NCBI GenBank assembly: GCA_013289415.1
Contig: JABDAB010000008.1
Location: 697 to 53,436, forward strand
Length of the DNA: 52,740 bases
Reading direction: 5' to 3'
Origin: Gammaproteobacteria bacterium
GTDB taxonomy: Bacteria > Pseudomonadota > Gammaproteobacteria > Legionellales > Legionellaceae
Shown: piece after piece, positions 11,801 through 22,654 of the stretch
Position numbering within the stretch: the first letter of the stretch is position 1
Layout: every line of letters starts with the position of its first letter
The notes under the pieces: model-generated
Told to the model about the DNA's origin: nothing
What the model saw: only the letters and a program-made list of their open reading frames with translations
Database searches by the model: none
Position numbers and translations under genes: made by a program

Positions 11801-13090
11801 GGCGAAGTAACAATTGCTGATGAGTTCGGACGAGAGCGTGAGCGCTATAAATTGCCTTACGGTGCGGTGATTTCAGTACACGATCATTCATCAGTTGATG
11901 CAGGCCAAGTTATTGCAACGTGGGATCCACATACTCATCCTGTTATTTCCGAGGTAAGTGGTAAGCTTAAATTTGTCGATCTGGTAGAAGGTATAACCAT
12001 GAATCGTCAAACTGATGAGCTGACAGGCTTGAGTAATATTGTTGTTATTGACGCCAAACAGCGTAGTAGTCTTGCGGGACGTGATATGCGTCCTATGGTA
12101 AAATTAGTGTCGGATGAAGGGGAGGAGATATTCTTGTCCGGCACAAATGTGCCTGCGCAATATTATCTTCCGGTTGATGCGATTATTAATTTTGAAGATG
12201 GAAACAATGTTGGAGTGGGCGACGTTATTGCTCGTATCCCGCAGGAAAGATCGAAAACCCGCGATATTACAGGGGGTTTGCCACGCGTAGCAGACTTATT
12301 TGAAGCCAGAAAACCTAAGGATTCAGCTGTTATGGCTGAAGTATCAGGGTTGATTAACTTTGGCAAAGAAACCAAGGGTAAACGACGCTTGATTATCACT
12401 GAGTCAGAGAATAAATCACATGAAGAATTGATACCGAAATGGCGTCATATTTCTGTGTTTGAAGGTGAGCACGTTGCACGTGGGGAAACTGTTGCTGATG
12501 GCCCACCCAATCCGCATGATATTTTAAGATTGCTGGGTGTAGGTGCTTTGGCAAACTATATTGTCAATGAAGTACAAGACGTATATCGTCTGCAAGGCGT
12601 GAAGATTAACGACAAGCACATTGAAACGATTGTTCGTCAGATGTTACGAAAACGTATTATTACGTTTGTTGGTGATTCGAAATTCCTTCTGGGCGAGCAA
12701 GTTGAAGACACAGCCATGCTGCAGGAGAATGATAAGCTGATTGCTGAGGATAAACTTCCAGCACGTGGAACTCCAATACTATTGGGTATCACGAAGGCTT
12801 CATTGGCAACGGAATCGTTTATCTCAGCAGCATCATTCCAGGAAACAACAAGAGTTCTGACTGAAGCCGCTGTAAGTGGCAAGGTAGATGAATTAAGAGG
12901 TCTTAAGGAAAACGTAATGGTTGGGCGACTAATTCCTGCTGGGACGGGTTATACCTACCATTTAAATCGCAAGGCAAAGCGTGCAAGAGCTGCAGCGGGT
13001 GAGCAGTCTCCACATGTGGTAACAGCGAGTGATGTAGAACATGCATTGAGTGAAGCACTTAATGCAGATGCAGACAAGCGCGATCATTAG
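8861..13090 (+). CDS. rpoC: DNA-directed RNA polymerase subunit beta'
   Basis: Largest RNA polymerase subunit, carrying the catalytic magnesium site. Visible landmarks: the N-terminal zinc site ([20 protein letters not shown]), the catalytic [10 protein letters not shown] with Asp465, Asp467 and Asp469, and the second zinc site with the [11 protein letters not shown] cysteines. Length is 1409, close to 1407 in E. coli. The chosen start is TTG at 8861 because TTGGAGG lies 8 bases upstream; an ATG at 8876 (MSDLLGRL) is the alternative but sits about 22 bases from that ribosome-binding site. Confidence 0.97.
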   Translation: MATIVMSDLLGRLKQQGQSEEFDKITTNIASPEKVRSWSFGEVRKPETINYRTFKPERDGLFCAKIFGPVKDYECLCGKYKRLKHRGVICEKCGVELAQAKVRRERMGHIELASPVAHIWFLKSLPSRIGLLLDMTLRDIERVLYFEAFVVVDPGMTEMERGQLLNDEVYLDAIEQYGDEFDARMGAEAIRDLLRQIDLEEEIKSLREELPITNSETKIKKITKRLKLLEAFFESGNKPEWMIMNVLPVLPPDLRPLVPLDGGRFATSDLNDLYRRVINRNNRLKRLLDLNAPDIIVRNEKRMLQESVDALLDNGRRGRAITGTNKRPLKSLADMIKGKQGRFRQNLLGKRVDYSGRSVIVVGPTLRLHQCGLPKKMALELFKPFIFSKLEFRGLATTIKAAKKMVDREEAVVWDVLEDVIREHPILLNRAPTLHRLGIQAFEPVLIEGKAIQLHPLVCTAYNADFDGDQMAVHIPLTIEAQLEARSLMMSTNNILSPASGEPIIVPSQDVVLGLYYLTRERINAKGEGKVFGSTQEAQNFYEDDIVDIHAKVKIRMPADKSEHPLGYELVETTVGRAILSDILPKGMPFSQINKPMTKKAISKVLDGCYRNYGIKETVIFADQLMYTGFKYATRAGASIGIEDMQIPADKAVIIEQADNEVREIESQFRSGLVTNGERYNKVIDIWSRTTEMVAKSMMANIATEEITDRNGKTVKQDSFNPIFMMADSGARGSAAQIKQLAGMRGLMSAPDGSIIETPITANFREGLNVFQYFISTHGARKGLADTALKTANSGYLTRRLVDVAQDVVITELDCGTENGVLMQPLIEGGDIVEPLHERVLGRVVATDVFIPNQNEPVVKAGTLLDEEWVDRLEKLGIDQVLVRSPISCTTRFGLCAYCYGRDLARGHLVNTGEAVGIIAAQSIGEPGTQLTMRTFHIGGAASRATAANNIQIKNKGVIRLHNIKTVTHANGNLVAVSRSGEVTIADEFGRERERYKLPYGAVISVHDHSSVDAGQVIATWDPHTHPVISEVSGKLKFVDLVEGITMNRQTDELTGLSNIVVIDAKQRSSLAGRDMRPMVKLVSDEGEEIFLSGTNVPAQYYLPVDAIINFEDGNNVGVGDVIARIPQERSKTRDITGGLPRVADLFEARKPKDSAVMAEVSGLINFGKETKGKRRLIITESENKSHEELIPKWRHISVFEGEHVARGETVADGPPNPHDILRLLGVGALANYIVNEVQDVYRLQGVKINDKHIETIVRQMLRKRIITFVGDSKFLLGEQVEDTAMLQENDKLIAEDKLPARGTPILLGITKASLATESFISAASFQETTRVLTEAAVSGKVDELRGLKENVMVGRLIPAGTGYTYHLNRKAKRARAAAGEQSPHVVTASDVEHALSEALNADADKRDH

Positions 13091-13205
13091 GAGATTTCGG
13101 TTCATTAGGAGATTTGATTGGAATGAGATAATGGCAGTATTATGTTCATATTGTCGTTAGATAAAATTATCTCATTTAAAATTACATCATCTAGCAGGTT
13201 TGAAC

Positions 13206-13234
13206 TTGACAAACCTGTTAGACCTATATAGAAT
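13206..13234 (+). promoter_or_regulatory. Promoter of the str operon
   Basis: TTGACA (13206-13211), a 17-bp spacer and TAGAAT (13229-13234): a consensus -35 and a 5/6 match at -10, in the 200-base gap between rpoC and rpsL. Predicted start of transcription is near 13241, leaving a 5' leader of about 50 bases before rpsL. No convincing terminator for rpoC was seen in the gap. Confidence 0.85.
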
Positions 13235-13290
13235 CCGGCCTCCTTATGCATACGAAATAATTTCAAGCTAAAGTTCGGAGTTAACAATAA

Positions 13291-13671
13291 ATGGCTACTG
13301 TTAATCAGTTAGTAAGAAGGCCTCGCGTGGACGCCAAAAAGAAAAGTAACGTCCCGGCATTGGAATCTTGCCCACAACGTCGAGGTGTGTGTACCCGTGT
13401 CTATACAACTACGCCTAAAAAACCTAACTCAGCTATGCGTAAGGTTGCGCGTGTTCGCTTGACAAATGGTTTTGAAGTCTCTTCTTATATTGGCGGCGAA
13501 GGCCACAATCTTCAAGAGCATTCTGTTGTATTGATTCGAGGCGGCCGGGTTAAAGATTTACCTGGGGTACGGTATCATACCGTGCGAGGCAGTTTAGATA
13601 CATCTGGTGTTAGTGATCGTAGGCAAGGACGTTCTAAGTACGGAACCAAAAAGCCGAAAGACAAGAAATAA
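13291..13671 (+). CDS. rpsL: 30S ribosomal protein S12
   Basis: Decoding-site protein of the small subunit. Length is 126 residues (124 in E. coli). [19 protein letters not shown] and [16 protein letters not shown] are present. The lysines at which streptomycin-resistance mutations arise (PKKPNS and RVKDLP) are both lysine, the usual sensitive state. It is the first gene after the str promoter, and rpsG follows 20 bases later. Confidence 0.98.
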   Translation: MATVNQLVRRPRVDAKKKSNVPALESCPQRRGVCTRVYTTTPKKPNSAMRKVARVRLTNGFEVSSYIGGEGHNLQEHSVVLIRGGRVKDLPGVRYHTVRGSLDTSGVSDRRQGRSKYGTKKPKDKK

Positions 13672-13691
13672 CCTGAGCGTAGGAACGAGAT

Positions 13692-14216
13692 ATGCCAAGA
13701 AGAAGAGAAGTCCCCAAAAGAGAAATTTTGCCAGATCCAAAGCATCACAGTGAATTGCTAGCAAAGTTTATTAATGTATTGATGATTAGCGGAAAAAAAT
13801 CAACTGCTGAGAAAATCATTTATGGCGCGCTTTCCGTTATGGATGAGCGGCTCAAAAAACTGAAAAAGTCTGATGACGATACAGGTGAAGCCGGTAGTAA
13901 TGCTGGTGGAAGCGTGCTGCGCTACTTTGAACAGGCGCTTACCAACGTAAGACCTACTGTTGAAGTACGTTCACGGCGTGTCGGTGGAGCAACCTACCAA
14001 GTTCCAGTTGAAGTTAGATTGGATCGCAGTATTGCGCTAGGTATGCGTTGGATCGTACAAGCCTCCCGCTCACGTGGTGAGAAAGGCATGATGTTGCGAC
14101 TGGCAGGCGAATTGGTTGATGCTTTTGAAAGCAAAGGATCAGCTGTAAAAAAACGAGAAGAAACACATAAAATGGCAAAAGCAAATCAGGCCTTCGCACA
14201 TTTTAGATGGAATTAG
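13692..14216 (+). CDS. rpsG: 30S ribosomal protein S7
   Basis: Primary binder that organises the head of the 30S subunit near the E site. The product has 174 residues. A hydrophilic stretch, [16 protein letters not shown] at about residues 58-73, lies where S7 of many bacteria is shorter; the rest ([36 protein letters not shown]) is canonical. It sits between rpsL and fusA in the str operon; in E. coli S7 represses this operon. Confidence 0.97.
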   Translation: MPRRREVPKREILPDPKHHSELLAKFINVLMISGKKSTAEKIIYGALSVMDERLKKLKKSDDDTGEAGSNAGGSVLRYFEQALTNVRPTVEVRSRRVGGATYQVPVEVRLDRSIALGMRWIVQASRSRGEKGMMLRLAGELVDAFESKGSAVKKREETHKMAKANQAFAHFRWN

Positions 14217-14232
14217 AAGAGAGGAATTACCC

Positions 14233-16320
14233 GTGTCAACTACTGCGCTAGAGTTATACCGAAATATCGGCATTGCCGCGCACGTTGATGCGGGGAAAAC
14301 AACTACAACTGAACGCGTTCTGTTTTATACAGGTACGTCTCATAAAATTGGTGAAGTGCACGATGGTGCCGCGACCATGGACTGGATGGTTCAGGAACAG
14401 GAACGCGGTATTACCATAACTTCAGCTGCAACAACATGCTATTGGTCTGGTATGGACAAACAGTATGATAAGCATCGTATCAATATTATTGACACACCGG
14501 GGCATGTTGACTTCATGATTGAAGTTGAACGTTCTCTGCGCGTACTTGATGGTGCGATTGTTGTTTTTGACTCAGTATCTGGTGTTGAACCACAGTCGGA
14601 AACAGTTTGGCGTCAAGCTGATAAGTATGGAGTACCTCGTATTGTATTCATTAATAAAATGGATCGTATGGGCGCTAACTTTTTGCGTGTAGTTGAACAA
14701 ATAAAGCAACGACTTGGCTCGACCCCGATTATTGTGCAGTTACCTATTGGTGCTGAAGAGACGTATACCGGTGTTGTTGACATTATTAAGATGAAAGCAA
14801 TTTCATGGGATGAACAAAGCCAAGGTATGTCTTTTGAATACTACGATGTTCCTGCTGAATTGAAGGCTCAATGTTTAGATTTACGTGGGAAGATTATTGA
14901 AGCTGCTGCTGAAGCCTCCGATGAGTTGATGGCGAAGTATCTTGAAGGCGAAGAGTTTACTGAAGAAGAGATCAAATCGGCTATACGGAAACGTACAATT
15001 AATAACGAAGTTGTACCCGTTTTTTGTGGGTCTGCATTCAAAAATAAAGGTGTGCAGGCTGTGTTAGATGGTGTTATTGATTATTTACCAGCTCCTGTTG
15101 ATGTTCCTTCTATTAGGGGACTTGATGAAGACGGTGAAGAAGCCTTCCGAAAAACAGCTTATGATGAACCCTTTTCTGCACTGGCTTTTAAAATTGCTAC
15201 GGATCCCTTTGTTGGAACGCTAACATACTTCCGAGCCTATTCCGGTGTATTAAAATGCGGTGATACCATTTATAACTCTGTAAAAGGTAAAAAAGAACGT
15301 ATCGGACGTTTATTACAAATGCACGCGAATTCACGTGAAGAAATTAAAGAAGTTAGAGCAGGTGATATTGCTGCAGCGGTTGGATTGAAAACGGTAACTA
15401 CTGGCGACACACTGTGTGATCTGAATCATATTATCATTTTGGAACGCATGGATTTTCCGGATCCAGTTATAGCTGTAGCAGTAGAACCAAGAACAAAAGC
15501 TGATCAGGAAAAAATGTCAGTTGCTTTGACTAAATTGGCTCAAGAAGACCCATCCTTCAGAGTCCACACTGATGAAGAATCAGGACAAACTATTATTGAA
15601 GGCATGGGCGAGCTTCATCTTGAAATTATTGTTGATCGTATGCGGCGTGAGTTTCTGGTGGAAGCTAACGTAGGTAAGCCGCGCGTAGCATATCGTGAAA
15701 CACTTAAAGCGACTGTTGAACAAGAGGGTAAATTTGTTCGTCAGTCTGGTGGTCGTGGACAATATGGCCATGTTTGGCTTAAAATTGAACCACAAAAACG
15801 CGGTGAGGGGTATGTGTTTGTCAACGGAATCGTTGGTGGTGCCATTCCCAAGGAATATATTCCTGCCGTTGATAAGGGTATTCAAGAGCAGCTCCAAAAT
15901 GGTGTTATTGCTGGCTACCCGGTCGTTGACGTTAAAGTCACTTTGTTCGATGGATCATTCCATGAAGTTGATTCCAGTGAAATGGCTTTTAAAATTGCTG
16001 GTTCAATGTGCTTTAAGCAGGGCGCTCAAAAAGCGACGCCTGTATTGCTTGAGCCTGTTATGGGGGTCGAAGTTGTGACGCCGGAAGAATATATGGGTGA
16101 CGTGATGGGCGATTTAAGCCGCCGCAGAGGTATCCTTCAAGGCATGGATGAGTCACCCGCTGGTCGAGTTATTCGCGCTGAGGTTCCTTTAGCTGAAATG
16201 TTTGGGTATTCAACCGACTTGCGGTCGGCAACTCAAGGACGGGCAACATACACTATGGAATTTGAAAAGTATTCAGAAGCGCCAGCGAACATTGCTGAAG
16301 CAATTATTAAGAAACAATAA
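14233..16320 (+). CDS. fusA: Elongation factor G
   Basis: Ribosomal translocase GTPase. The product has 695 residues (704 in E. coli). The G1 motif is [15 protein letters not shown], followed by DTPGHVDF and NKMDR; the C-terminal domains contain [14 protein letters not shown] and the [14 protein letters not shown] segment. The start is GTG at 14233 with GAGAGGAA upstream. It sits 16 bases after rpsG and 30 bases before tuf. Confidence 0.98.
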   Translation: MSTTALELYRNIGIAAHVDAGKTTTTERVLFYTGTSHKIGEVHDGAATMDWMVQEQERGITITSAATTCYWSGMDKQYDKHRINIIDTPGHVDFMIEVERSLRVLDGAIVVFDSVSGVEPQSETVWRQADKYGVPRIVFINKMDRMGANFLRVVEQIKQRLGSTPIIVQLPIGAEETYTGVVDIIKMKAISWDEQSQGMSFEYYDVPAELKAQCLDLRGKIIEAAAEASDELMAKYLEGEEFTEEEIKSAIRKRTINNEVVPVFCGSAFKNKGVQAVLDGVIDYLPAPVDVPSIRGLDEDGEEAFRKTAYDEPFSALAFKIATDPFVGTLTYFRAYSGVLKCGDTIYNSVKGKKERIGRLLQMHANSREEIKEVRAGDIAAAVGLKTVTTGDTLCDLNHIIILERMDFPDPVIAVAVEPRTKADQEKMSVALTKLAQEDPSFRVHTDEESGQTIIEGMGELHLEIIVDRMRREFLVEANVGKPRVAYRETLKATVEQEGKFVRQSGGRGQYGHVWLKIEPQKRGEGYVFVNGIVGGAIPKEYIPAVDKGIQEQLQNGVIAGYPVVDVKVTLFDGSFHEVDSSEMAFKIAGSMCFKQGAQKATPVLLEPVMGVEVVTPEEYMGDVMGDLSRRRGILQGMDESPAGRVIRAEVPLAEMFGYSTDLRSATQGRATYTMEFEKYSEAPANIAEAIIKKQ

Positions 16321-16350
16321 AAGTTGAACGATAGTTAATGGGGTATTGAA

Positions 16351-17541
16351 ATGGCGAAAGAAAAATTTGAGCGTAAAAAACCGCATGTTAACGTAGGCAC
16401 AATTGGTCACGTTGATCATGGTAAGACGACATTGACAGCAGCAATTACGACAATCATGGCGAAAAAATATGGTGGTACAGCAAAAGCTTACGACCAAATT
16501 GACGCGGCACCAGAAGAACGTGCACGTGGTATCACCATTTCTACTGCTCACGTTGAGTATGAATCAGCTAACAGGCATTATGCTCATGTTGATTGTCCAG
16601 GACATGCTGATTATGTAAAAAACATGATTACTGGTGCGGCTCAGATGGATGGTGGAATATTGGTTGTATCTGCAGCTGATGGTCCGATGCCACAAACACG
16701 CGAACATATTTTATTGTCTCGTCAGGTTGGTGTGCCTTATCTGGTTGTATATTTAAATAAAGCCGACATGGTAGACGATGCGGAATTATTAGAATTAGTT
16801 GAAATGGAAGTTCGTGATTTATTGACGTCCTATGATTTCCCTGGTGATGATACCCCAATTATTGTGGGTTCAGCGCTAAAAGCATTGGAAGGGGACACCA
16901 GCGAAATTGGTATTCCATCAATTGAAAAGCTGGTTGAAACGATGGATGTATATATTCCAGAACCAGTGCGTAATATTGATAAGGCCTTCCTGTTACCCAT
17001 CGAAGATGTATTTTCCATATCTGGACGCGGAACTGTAGTAACAGGCCGAGTCGAGAGTGGGATTGTTAAAGTTGGTGAAGAAGTTGAAATCATTGGTATC
17101 CGTGATACGGTGAAGTCAACCTGTACAGGTGTGGAAATGTTCCGCAAGTTACTGGATGAAGGTCGTGCCGGTGATAATGTGGGTGTGTTGCTGCGTGGAA
17201 CCAAGCGTGATGATGTTGAGCGTGGACAAGTCTTGGCTAAGCCAGGTTCGATTAAGCCTCACACAAAGTTTGAAGCAGAAGTGTATGTGCTGTCAAAAGA
17301 TGAAGGTGGTCGTCATACACCATTCTTCAATGGTTACCGTCCGCAGTTTTATTTTAGAACAACGGACGTAACTGGTACATGTGACTTACCTGAAGGTATT
17401 GAAATGGTTATGCCAGGAGACAATGTTCAATTAGTTGTTAACTTGCATGCACCAATTGCAATGGACGAGGGGTTGCGTTTCGCTATACGGGAAGGTGGCC
17501 GCACAGTCGGTGCCGGTGTTGTCGCTAAAATTATTGAGTAA
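16351..17541 (+). CDS. tuf: Elongation factor Tu, second copy (complete)
   Basis: Complete 396-residue EF-Tu (394 in E. coli) with [13 protein letters not shown] and NKAD motifs. Its protein is identical to the copy at 1-1155 over the shared part. The nucleotide sequence is identical to that copy from 16387 to 17213, after which about 32 silent changes accumulate up to the stop codon, as expected if gene conversion covers only the 5' two thirds. It closes the str operon; rpsJ begins five bases after the stop. Confidence 0.99.
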   Translation: MAKEKFERKKPHVNVGTIGHVDHGKTTLTAAITTIMAKKYGGTAKAYDQIDAAPEERARGITISTAHVEYESANRHYAHVDCPGHADYVKNMITGAAQMDGGILVVSAADGPMPQTREHILLSRQVGVPYLVVYLNKADMVDDAELLELVEMEVRDLLTSYDFPGDDTPIIVGSALKALEGDTSEIGIPSIEKLVETMDVYIPEPVRNIDKAFLLPIEDVFSISGRGTVVTGRVESGIVKVGEEVEIIGIRDTVKSTCTGVEMFRKLLDEGRAGDNVGVLLRGTKRDDVERGQVLAKPGSIKPHTKFEAEVYVLSKDEGGRHTPFFNGYRPQFYFRTTDVTGTCDLPEGIEMVMPGDNVQLVVNLHAPIAMDEGLRFAIREGGRTVGAGVVAKIIE

Positions 17542-17546
17542 TAAAA

Positions 17547-17867
17547 ATGAGCAATAATCAGAATATTAAAATTCGTCTTAAATCATTTGATCATCGAATG
17601 ATTGATTCGTCAACACGTGAAATTGTTGAAACTGCTAAACGTACCGGTGCACAAGTCCGGGGGCCGATTCCTTTGCCAATGCGCAAAGAGAAGTTTTCTG
17701 TGCTTGTTTCGCCACATGTCAATAAAGATGCACAGGATCAATATGAGCTACGTACTCATAAACGGTTGGTTATTATAGTCAATCCTACAGAAAAAACAGT
17801 TGACGCACTGATGAAACTGGATTTGGCGGCCGGAGTGGACGTACAAATTAGTCTGGATGATGATTAA
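17547..17867 (+). CDS. rpsJ: 30S ribosomal protein S10
   Basis: Head protein of the 30S subunit and NusE partner in antitermination. Length is 106 residues (103 in E. coli). [20 protein letters not shown] and [15 protein letters not shown] are diagnostic. It starts five bases after tuf with only a weak ribosome-binding site, so translation is probably coupled to tuf. Unusually, the gap that would precede an S10 operon lies after this gene, before rplC. Confidence 0.97.
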   Translation: MSNNQNIKIRLKSFDHRMIDSSTREIVETAKRTGAQVRGPIPLPMRKEKFSVLVSPHVNKDAQDQYELRTHKRLVIIVNPTEKTVDALMKLDLAAGVDVQISLDDD

Positions 17868-17924
17868 ATCTTGCAGTTAATTTGCAGGATTCACGCAAAA
17901 AACGTCTGTATTATTTAATGCGTG
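17867..17924 (+). promoter_or_regulatory. Structured spacer between rpsJ and rplC
   Basis: Two stem-loops fill the first half of a 110-base gap. AATCTTGCA (17867-17875) pairs with TGCAGGATT (17883-17891) with one G-U; then CACGCA (17892-17897) pairs with TGCGTG (17919-17924). No T-run follows either. It could be a leader for the rplC-onward genes, since E. coli L4 controls its operon through a leader upstream of rpsJ. That role is inference. Confidence 0.5.
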
Positions 17925-17977
17925 TAATGTCCATCAATTCTGGACAGACAGGAACAAAATATTAATGAGGTGTTAGA

Positions 17978-18643
17978 ATGAGCATCGGTTTAGAAAATCT
18001 CGGCCTTATAGGTCGTAAAATCGGTATGACGCGGGTTTTTACAGCAGAAGGAAGTTCCCTTCCGGTTACTGTAGTTGAAGTTCACCCGAACCGGATTTCA
18101 CAAGTAAAGAATCTTGATAGTGACGGCTATAATGCAGTTCAGCTCACTGGCGGAACTAAAAAAGCAAGCCGTGTTAGCAAGCCAATGGCTGGACATTTTG
18201 CTAAAGCTGAGATTGAGGCTGGCGATATGTTATGTGAGTTCAGATTGAACTCAGTTGCTGATTTTACGTTGGGTCAAGTTTTAAATGTGTCTGACGTTTT
18301 TCAAGATGGACAGTTTGTTGATGTTTCATCTGTATCCAAAGGTAAAGGATTTGCTGGTACTGTAAAGCGCCATAATTTCCGTACTCAGGATGCGACACAT
18401 GGTAACTCCCGTTCACATAGGGTTCCTGGATCTATTGGTCAAAATCAGACTCCGGGTAGAGTTTTCAAAGGTAAGAAAATGGCTGGCCATATGGGTAATG
18501 TACGTTGTACAACACAATCGCTAGAAGTGGTGCGTGTTGATACCGACCGCAATTTACTCCTGATTAAAGGCGCAATTCCAGGCGCACCAGGTGTGAGAGT
18601 CGAAGTTAAGCCCGCAGTTAAAATGCTACGAAGGGGCAAATAA
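17978..18643 (+). CDS. rplC: 50S ribosomal protein L3
   Basis: Early 50S assembly protein reaching the peptidyl-transferase centre. The product has 221 residues (209 in E. coli). [13 protein letters not shown] at the N-terminus and [20 protein letters not shown] are diagnostic; the latter holds the Gln methylated by PrmB in E. coli. GAGG at 17967-17970 precedes the ATG. The stop overlaps the rplD start by one base. Confidence 0.97.
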   Translation: MSIGLENLGLIGRKIGMTRVFTAEGSSLPVTVVEVHPNRISQVKNLDSDGYNAVQLTGGTKKASRVSKPMAGHFAKAEIEAGDMLCEFRLNSVADFTLGQVLNVSDVFQDGQFVDVSSVSKGKGFAGTVKRHNFRTQDATHGNSRSHRVPGSIGQNQTPGRVFKGKKMAGHMGNVRCTTQSLEVVRVDTDRNLLLIKGAIPGAPGVRVEVKPAVKMLRRGK

Positions 18644-19248
18644 TGGAACTCATGACAAAAGATACAAACTTGCAAATAATTGTGAGCCCTGTTGTGTTTG
18701 GTTATGATTACAATGAAGGCTTGGTCCATCAAGCGGTTGTAACCTTCATGAACAATGCACGTAGTGGTAACAGTGCCCAGAAAACACGCTCAGAAGTTCG
18801 TGGTGGGGGTAGAAAGCCATGGAATCAAAAAGGTACTGGTCGTGCACGTGCTGGAACGATTCGAAGCCCTTTGTGGCGTTCGGGTGGTGTAACATTTGCA
18901 TCTAAAAAACGAGATTATTCGCAAAAAATTAATAAAAAAATGTACAAACGCGCAATGCGTAGTATAATCTCCGAACTTCACCGTACAGGCAACTTAATTG
19001 TCGTTAGTGATTTTCAATGCGCATCATTAAAAACCAAGGAATTCATTAAAAAAATGAGTGATTTGGAGTTGAATAATGCACTAATTGTAATGAGTGAAGT
19101 AGGTGAGTTTGAATATTTGGCATCGCGTAACTTGTTCCAATATGACATTTGTGATGTTAGTGCTTTGGATCCAGTTAACCTGTTGCGATATGAGCGGGTT
19201 CTGATGACTGAAGATGCCATCAGAAAATTAGAGGAGCAGTTGCAATGA
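18643..19248 (+). CDS. rplD: 50S ribosomal protein L4
   Basis: Lines the peptide exit tunnel and, in E. coli, represses the S10 operon. The product has 201 residues, identical in length to E. coli L4. The tunnel loop contains [20 protein letters not shown] and the RSPLWRSGG segment. The chosen ATG overlaps the rplC stop (TAATG); an ATG at 18652 is possible. The 3' end overlaps rplW by four bases. Confidence 0.96.
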   Translation: MELMTKDTNLQIIVSPVVFGYDYNEGLVHQAVVTFMNNARSGNSAQKTRSEVRGGGRKPWNQKGTGRARAGTIRSPLWRSGGVTFASKKRDYSQKINKKMYKRAMRSIISELHRTGNLIVVSDFQCASLKTKEFIKKMSDLELNNALIVMSEVGEFEYLASRNLFQYDICDVSALDPVNLLRYERVLMTEDAIRKLEEQLQ

Positions 19249-19541
19249 ATGCTGAAAAGTTGTTAATGGTTCTTAGAGAACCGCATACCTCTGAAAAATC
19301 AACCGTTATGGCTGATAAATTTAAACAGTTTACGTTTAAAGTGATGAAGACTGCTACCAAGCTTGAAATTAAGCTGGCTGTTGAGCAATTGTTCAGTGTC
19401 AAAGTCCGACGTGTCTCTGTCTTAAATGTGAAGGGAAAGAAAAAGCGCTTCAAACAAACTAGCGGAAAACGCAATGATTGGAAAAAAGCATTTGTTTCTT
19501 TGCAACCAGATTATGACATTGATTTCACAGTGACAGAATAA
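19245..19541 (+). CDS. rplW: 50S ribosomal protein L23
   Basis: Tunnel-exit protein that docks trigger factor and SRP. The product has 98 residues (100 in E. coli). REPHTSEKS near the N-terminus and [16 protein letters not shown] are typical. It starts inside the rplD stop codon (ATGA), implying translational coupling, and is followed by rplB after 11 bases. Confidence 0.96.
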   Translation: MNAEKLLMVLREPHTSEKSTVMADKFKQFTFKVMKTATKLEIKLAVEQLFSVKVRRVSVLNVKGKKKRFKQTSGKRNDWKKAFVSLQPDYDIDFTVTE

Positions 19542-19552
19542 GGCAGATCAAG

Positions 19553-20380
19553 ATGGCATTAATAAAATCGAAACCAACGTCACCTGGTAAACGTGGTGAA
19601 ATTCGTGTAGTTCACCATCACATTCACAAAGGTAAGCCACATGCTGCCTTGGTTGAAAAGCTTAATAAAACGGGTGGACGAAACAATCAGGGTCGCATTA
19701 CAGTACGCCACATCGGTGGCGGAGTACGTAGTCAATATCGTATAATTGACTTCAAACGAACTAAAGATGGGATTGAAGGACGAGTTGAGCGAATTGAATA
19801 TGATCCCAATCGCACAGCTTTAATTGCATTACTTGTTTACAAAGACGGCGAACGGCGTTACATTATCGCTCCCGCCGGTGTTGAAAAAGACCAAGTGGTT
19901 CTGAGTGGTGATGATTCACCAATCAGTAATGGTAATTGTTTGCCATTAAAAAACATTCCGCTTGGAACGACGATTCACTGTGTTGAATTAAAACCTGGTA
20001 AAGGCGCACAAATGTTGCGTAGTGCTGGTTGCAGTGGTCAAGTCGTCGCTAAAGAAGGTGCGTACGCTACATTGAAGCTACGTTCAGGTGAAATGAGAAA
20101 AGTTCTGTTGGCTTGTCGTGCAGTAATTGGCGAAGTAAGTAACAGTGAACATAGCCTGCGTGTGCTTGGTAAAGCTGGTGCATCCAGATGGCGAGGTATA
20201 CGGCCTACAGTCCGTGGTGTTGCCATGAACCCTGTTGATCACCCACATGGTGGTGGTGAAGGTAGAACGTCAGGTGGACGCCATCCAGTTAGTCCATGGG
20301 GTGTTCCAACCAAAGGTTATAAAACAAGAAGTAACAAGCGTACTGATCGTTTTATTGTCAGAAGACGTAAGAAAAAATAA
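19553..20380 (+). CDS. rplB: 50S ribosomal protein L2
   Basis: Large primary-binding protein needed for subunit association and peptidyl transfer. The 275-residue length matches the family (273 in E. coli). [12 protein letters not shown], the conserved [18 protein letters not shown] with its functionally important His, and the basic C-terminus are present. Part of the S10 operon, 20 bases ahead of rpsS. Confidence 0.98.
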   Translation: MALIKSKPTSPGKRGEIRVVHHHIHKGKPHAALVEKLNKTGGRNNQGRITVRHIGGGVRSQYRIIDFKRTKDGIEGRVERIEYDPNRTALIALLVYKDGERRYIIAPAGVEKDQVVLSGDDSPISNGNCLPLKNIPLGTTIHCVELKPGKGAQMLRSAGCSGQVVAKEGAYATLKLRSGEMRKVLLACRAVIGEVSNSEHSLRVLGKAGASRWRGIRPTVRGVAMNPVDHPHGGGEGRTSGGRHPVSPWGVPTKGYKTRSNKRTDRFIVRRRKKK

Positions 20381-20400
20381 TTAGTTAAGAGGATATCAAG

Positions 20401-20679
20401 GTGGCTCGTTCTATAAGAAAAGGTCCTTATATCGATCAACACTTGTTAAATAAAGTGGAAGTGTCGATTGCATCGAAATCTAAAAAGCCCATTAAAACGT
20501 GGTCAAGACGCTCTACGATCTTACCTGAAATGATTGGTTTGACAATTGCCATTCATAATGGCAGAGACCATGTGCCTGTTTACATTACAGACAACATGGT
20601 TGGTCACAAATTAGGTGAGTTCGCGATGACTCGAACATTTAAAGGTCATTCTGGCGACAGAAAGACCAAGGGTAAGTAA
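20401..20679 (+). CDS. rpsS: 30S ribosomal protein S19
   Basis: Head protein contacting S13 and A-site tRNA. The product has 92 residues, the same as E. coli. [10 protein letters not shown] and [16 protein letters not shown] are characteristic. The start is GTG at 20401 with AAGAGGAT upstream. rplV follows after nine bases. Confidence 0.97.
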   Translation: MARSIRKGPYIDQHLLNKVEVSIASKSKKPIKTWSRRSTILPEMIGLTIAIHNGRDHVPVYITDNMVGHKLGEFAMTRTFKGHSGDRKTKGK

Positions 20680-20688
20680 GAGGCGACG

Positions 20689-21024
20689 ATGGAAGTTACA
20701 GCAAAATTAAAAGGTGCACCAATGTCTGCGCAAAAAGCCAGATTGGTCGCCGATATGATTCGGAACATGAATGTTTCCAAGGCGCTTGATGTTCTCAAGT
20801 TTACGCCTAAAAAGGGCGCACAATTGATCCTTAAGTTATTAGAATCTGCAATTGCTAATGCAGAAAATAATGATGGAGCTGATATTGATGAACTTAAAGT
20901 GGGCGTGATATTTGTTGATGAAGCGGCTACCTTGAAGCGTATTAGTCCAAGAGCTAAAGGGCGTGCAAATCGTATTTGCAAACGTACCTGCCATATCACC
21001 ATTAAAGTGTCTGACGAGGAATAG
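20689..21024 (+). CDS. rplV: 50S ribosomal protein L22
   Basis: Exit-tunnel protein whose loop faces L4 and the macrolide site. Length is 111 residues (110 in E. coli). [13 protein letters not shown] and the tunnel loop around [20 protein letters not shown] are present, the latter at about residues 84-103. Two bases separate it from rpsC. Confidence 0.97.
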   Translation: MEVTAKLKGAPMSAQKARLVADMIRNMNVSKALDVLKFTPKKGAQLILKLLESAIANAENNDGADIDELKVGVIFVDEAATLKRISPRAKGRANRICKRTCHITIKVSDEE

Positions 21025-21026
21025 CC

Positions 21027-21683
21027 ATGGGACAGAAAGTAAATCCAATCGGTATACGACTGGGCATTAATAAAGATTGGAACTCGAAATGGTTCGCAAA
21101 TAGAAATTATGCGCAATTGTTAAATCAAGATATTAATTTACGAAAGTATTTGAAAAAAAAATTGATGTCTGCTGCAATTAGCCGAATTCAAATTGAACGC
21201 CCTGCTAATAATGCGGTTGTGACTATTCACACAGCCAGGCCTGGTGTTTTGATCGGTAAGAAAGGTGGCGGGATTGAAGCATTGCGTGCTGAAATTTCAA
21301 CTCAGTTGGGTGTTCCTGTCCATTTGAACATTGAGGAAGTCCGTAAGCCTGAATTGGACTCAACTTTGGTGGCTGAAGGCATTGCTCAGCAGTTAGAGCA
21401 ACGCGTTATGTTTCGTCGTGCTATGAAGCGCGCAGTTACTTCAGCGATGAAGTCTGGTGCCAAAGGGATTAAAATTTGTGTAAGTGGTCGTCTTGGTGGA
21501 GCAGAGATTGCTCGTAGTGAGTGGTATCGTGAAGGTCGTGTGCCCTTACATACTTTTCGCGCCGATATTGACTATGGTACTGCTGAATCCAAAACCACCT
21601 ATGGAATTATTGGGGTCAAGGTTTGGATCTTCAAAGGTGAGAGCATTCCCCAGAAGAATCGCAACGCTGACAGCAGCAAGTAA
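21027..21683 (+). CDS. rpsC: 30S ribosomal protein S3
   Basis: mRNA-entry protein of the small subunit with a KH domain. Length is 218 residues (233 in E. coli, which has a longer tail). [17 protein letters not shown] starts the protein, [14 protein letters not shown] is the KH GxxG motif, and [20 protein letters not shown] follows. The ATG lies two bases after rplV. Confidence 0.97.
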   Translation: MGQKVNPIGIRLGINKDWNSKWFANRNYAQLLNQDINLRKYLKKKLMSAAISRIQIERPANNAVVTIHTARPGVLIGKKGGGIEALRAEISTQLGVPVHLNIEEVRKPELDSTLVAEGIAQQLEQRVMFRRAMKRAVTSAMKSGAKGIKICVSGRLGGAEIARSEWYREGRVPLHTFRADIDYGTAESKTTYGIIGVKVWIFKGESIPQKNRNADSSK

Positions 21684-21707
21684 GTGAGTGAGTGAGGATT
21701 TACAACT

Positions 21708-22121
21708 ATGTTACAGCCAAAACGAACAAAATATCGTAAACAAATGAAAGGCCGAAACCGTGGCCTTGCGCAACGAGGCTCTAGTGTTAGCTTTGGTGAG
21801 TTTGGCTTGAAAGCGTTAGAGCGTGGTCGTCTTACTGCAAGACAGATTGAAGCAGCCAGACGAGCTATGACTAGGCATATCAAGCGCGGTGGTAAAATTT
21901 GGATACGTGTATTTCCTGACAAGCCAATTACACAAAAACCATTGGAAGTCAGACAAGGTAAGGGTAAAGGAAGTGTTGAGTATTGGGTAGCCCAAATTCA
22001 ACCCGGAAAGATCCTTTTTGAAATGGAAGGTGTAACCAGAGAGCTTGCGATCGAAGCGTTCGATTTAGCAAAAGCCAAGCTTCCTTTCAAAGTGATGTTT
22101 GAAGAGCGCAAGGTGATGTGA
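21708..22121 (+). CDS. rplP: 50S ribosomal protein L16
   Basis: Binds near the A site and organises tRNA accommodation. The product has 137 residues (136 in E. coli). [20 protein letters not shown] at the N-terminus and [20 protein letters not shown] with the hydroxylatable Arg region are diagnostic. The spacer before it repeats GTGAGTGAGTGAGG, which supplies the ribosome-binding site. The stop overlaps the rpmC start (TGATG). Confidence 0.97.
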   Translation: MLQPKRTKYRKQMKGRNRGLAQRGSSVSFGEFGLKALERGRLTARQIEAARRAMTRHIKRGGKIWIRVFPDKPITQKPLEVRQGKGKGSVEYWVAQIQPGKILFEMEGVTRELAIEAFDLAKAKLPFKVMFEERKVM

Positions 22122-22312
22122 TGAAAAACACAAATGAATTAAAGAAATTAACACTAGAAGAATTGAAAACTGAATTGCTAGATCTACGTAAAGAACAATT
22201 TACGCTACGTATGAAAAAAGCAAGTGGTGCGCTTGATAAAACTCATTTTGTAACGATGGTGAGACGAGCGATTGCCAAAGTTAAAACAATTATGACAGAA
22301 AAGGCGGGATAG
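22121..22312 (+). CDS. rpmC: 50S ribosomal protein L29
   Basis: Small two-helix protein near the tunnel exit. The product has 63 residues, as in E. coli. [20 protein letters not shown] and the [12 protein letters not shown] helix identify it. The ATG at 22121 overlaps the rplP stop; a GTG at 22118 would add one residue and is less likely. Confidence 0.95.
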   Translation: MKNTNELKKLTLEELKTELLDLRKEQFTLRMKKASGALDKTHFVTMVRRAIAKVKTIMTEKAG

Positions 22313-22316
22313 AGTC

Positions 22317-22568
22317 ATGTCGAATACTGAAACAAATGGCAGAACCATGATCGGTAAAGTCGTCAGCGATAAAATGCAAAAAACAATTGTTGTTGTTGTT
22401 GAGCGGACAGTAAAGCATCCGAAGTATGGGAAAATTATGAGACGTAGAACCAGACTACATGCTCATGATGAAAATCAAGTTTGTAAAATTGGAAATACCG
22501 TAAGAATTCGCGAGACCAGACCTCTTTCAAAAATGAAAAGTTGGGTGTTGGTCGAAGTAATTGCTTAA
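22317..22568 (+). CDS. rpsQ: 30S ribosomal protein S17
   Basis: Primary rRNA-binding OB-fold protein of the 30S body. The product has 83 residues (84 in E. coli). [38 protein letters not shown] and [19 protein letters not shown] are typical. It is followed by an 86-base gap, unusual in this tight gene string. Confidence 0.97.
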   Translation: MSNTETNGRTMIGKVVSDKMQKTIVVVVERTVKHPKYGKIMRRRTRLHAHDENQVCKIGNTVRIRETRPLSKMKSWVLVEVIA

Positions 22569-22584
22569 TATTTGCGGTTGATAC

Positions 22585-22626
22585 TTTTAATATCCTAAGA
22601 GGGCTGGTATACTCAGCAGCCTTTTT
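22585..22626 (+). promoter_or_regulatory. Extended -10 promoter candidate and terminator-like hairpin before rplN
   Basis: TATACT (22608-22613) preceded by TG gives an extended -10; the region 17 bp upstream reads TTTTAA. The same segment folds: AAGAGGGCTG (22597-22606) pairs with CAGCCTTTTT (22617-22626), ten pairs with two G-U, ending in a T-run of five. It could act as an attenuator, an internal promoter, or both on different templates. Confidence 0.5.
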
Positions 22627-22654
22627 CTGGTCGAATTTAGAGCTGGAGAATATA

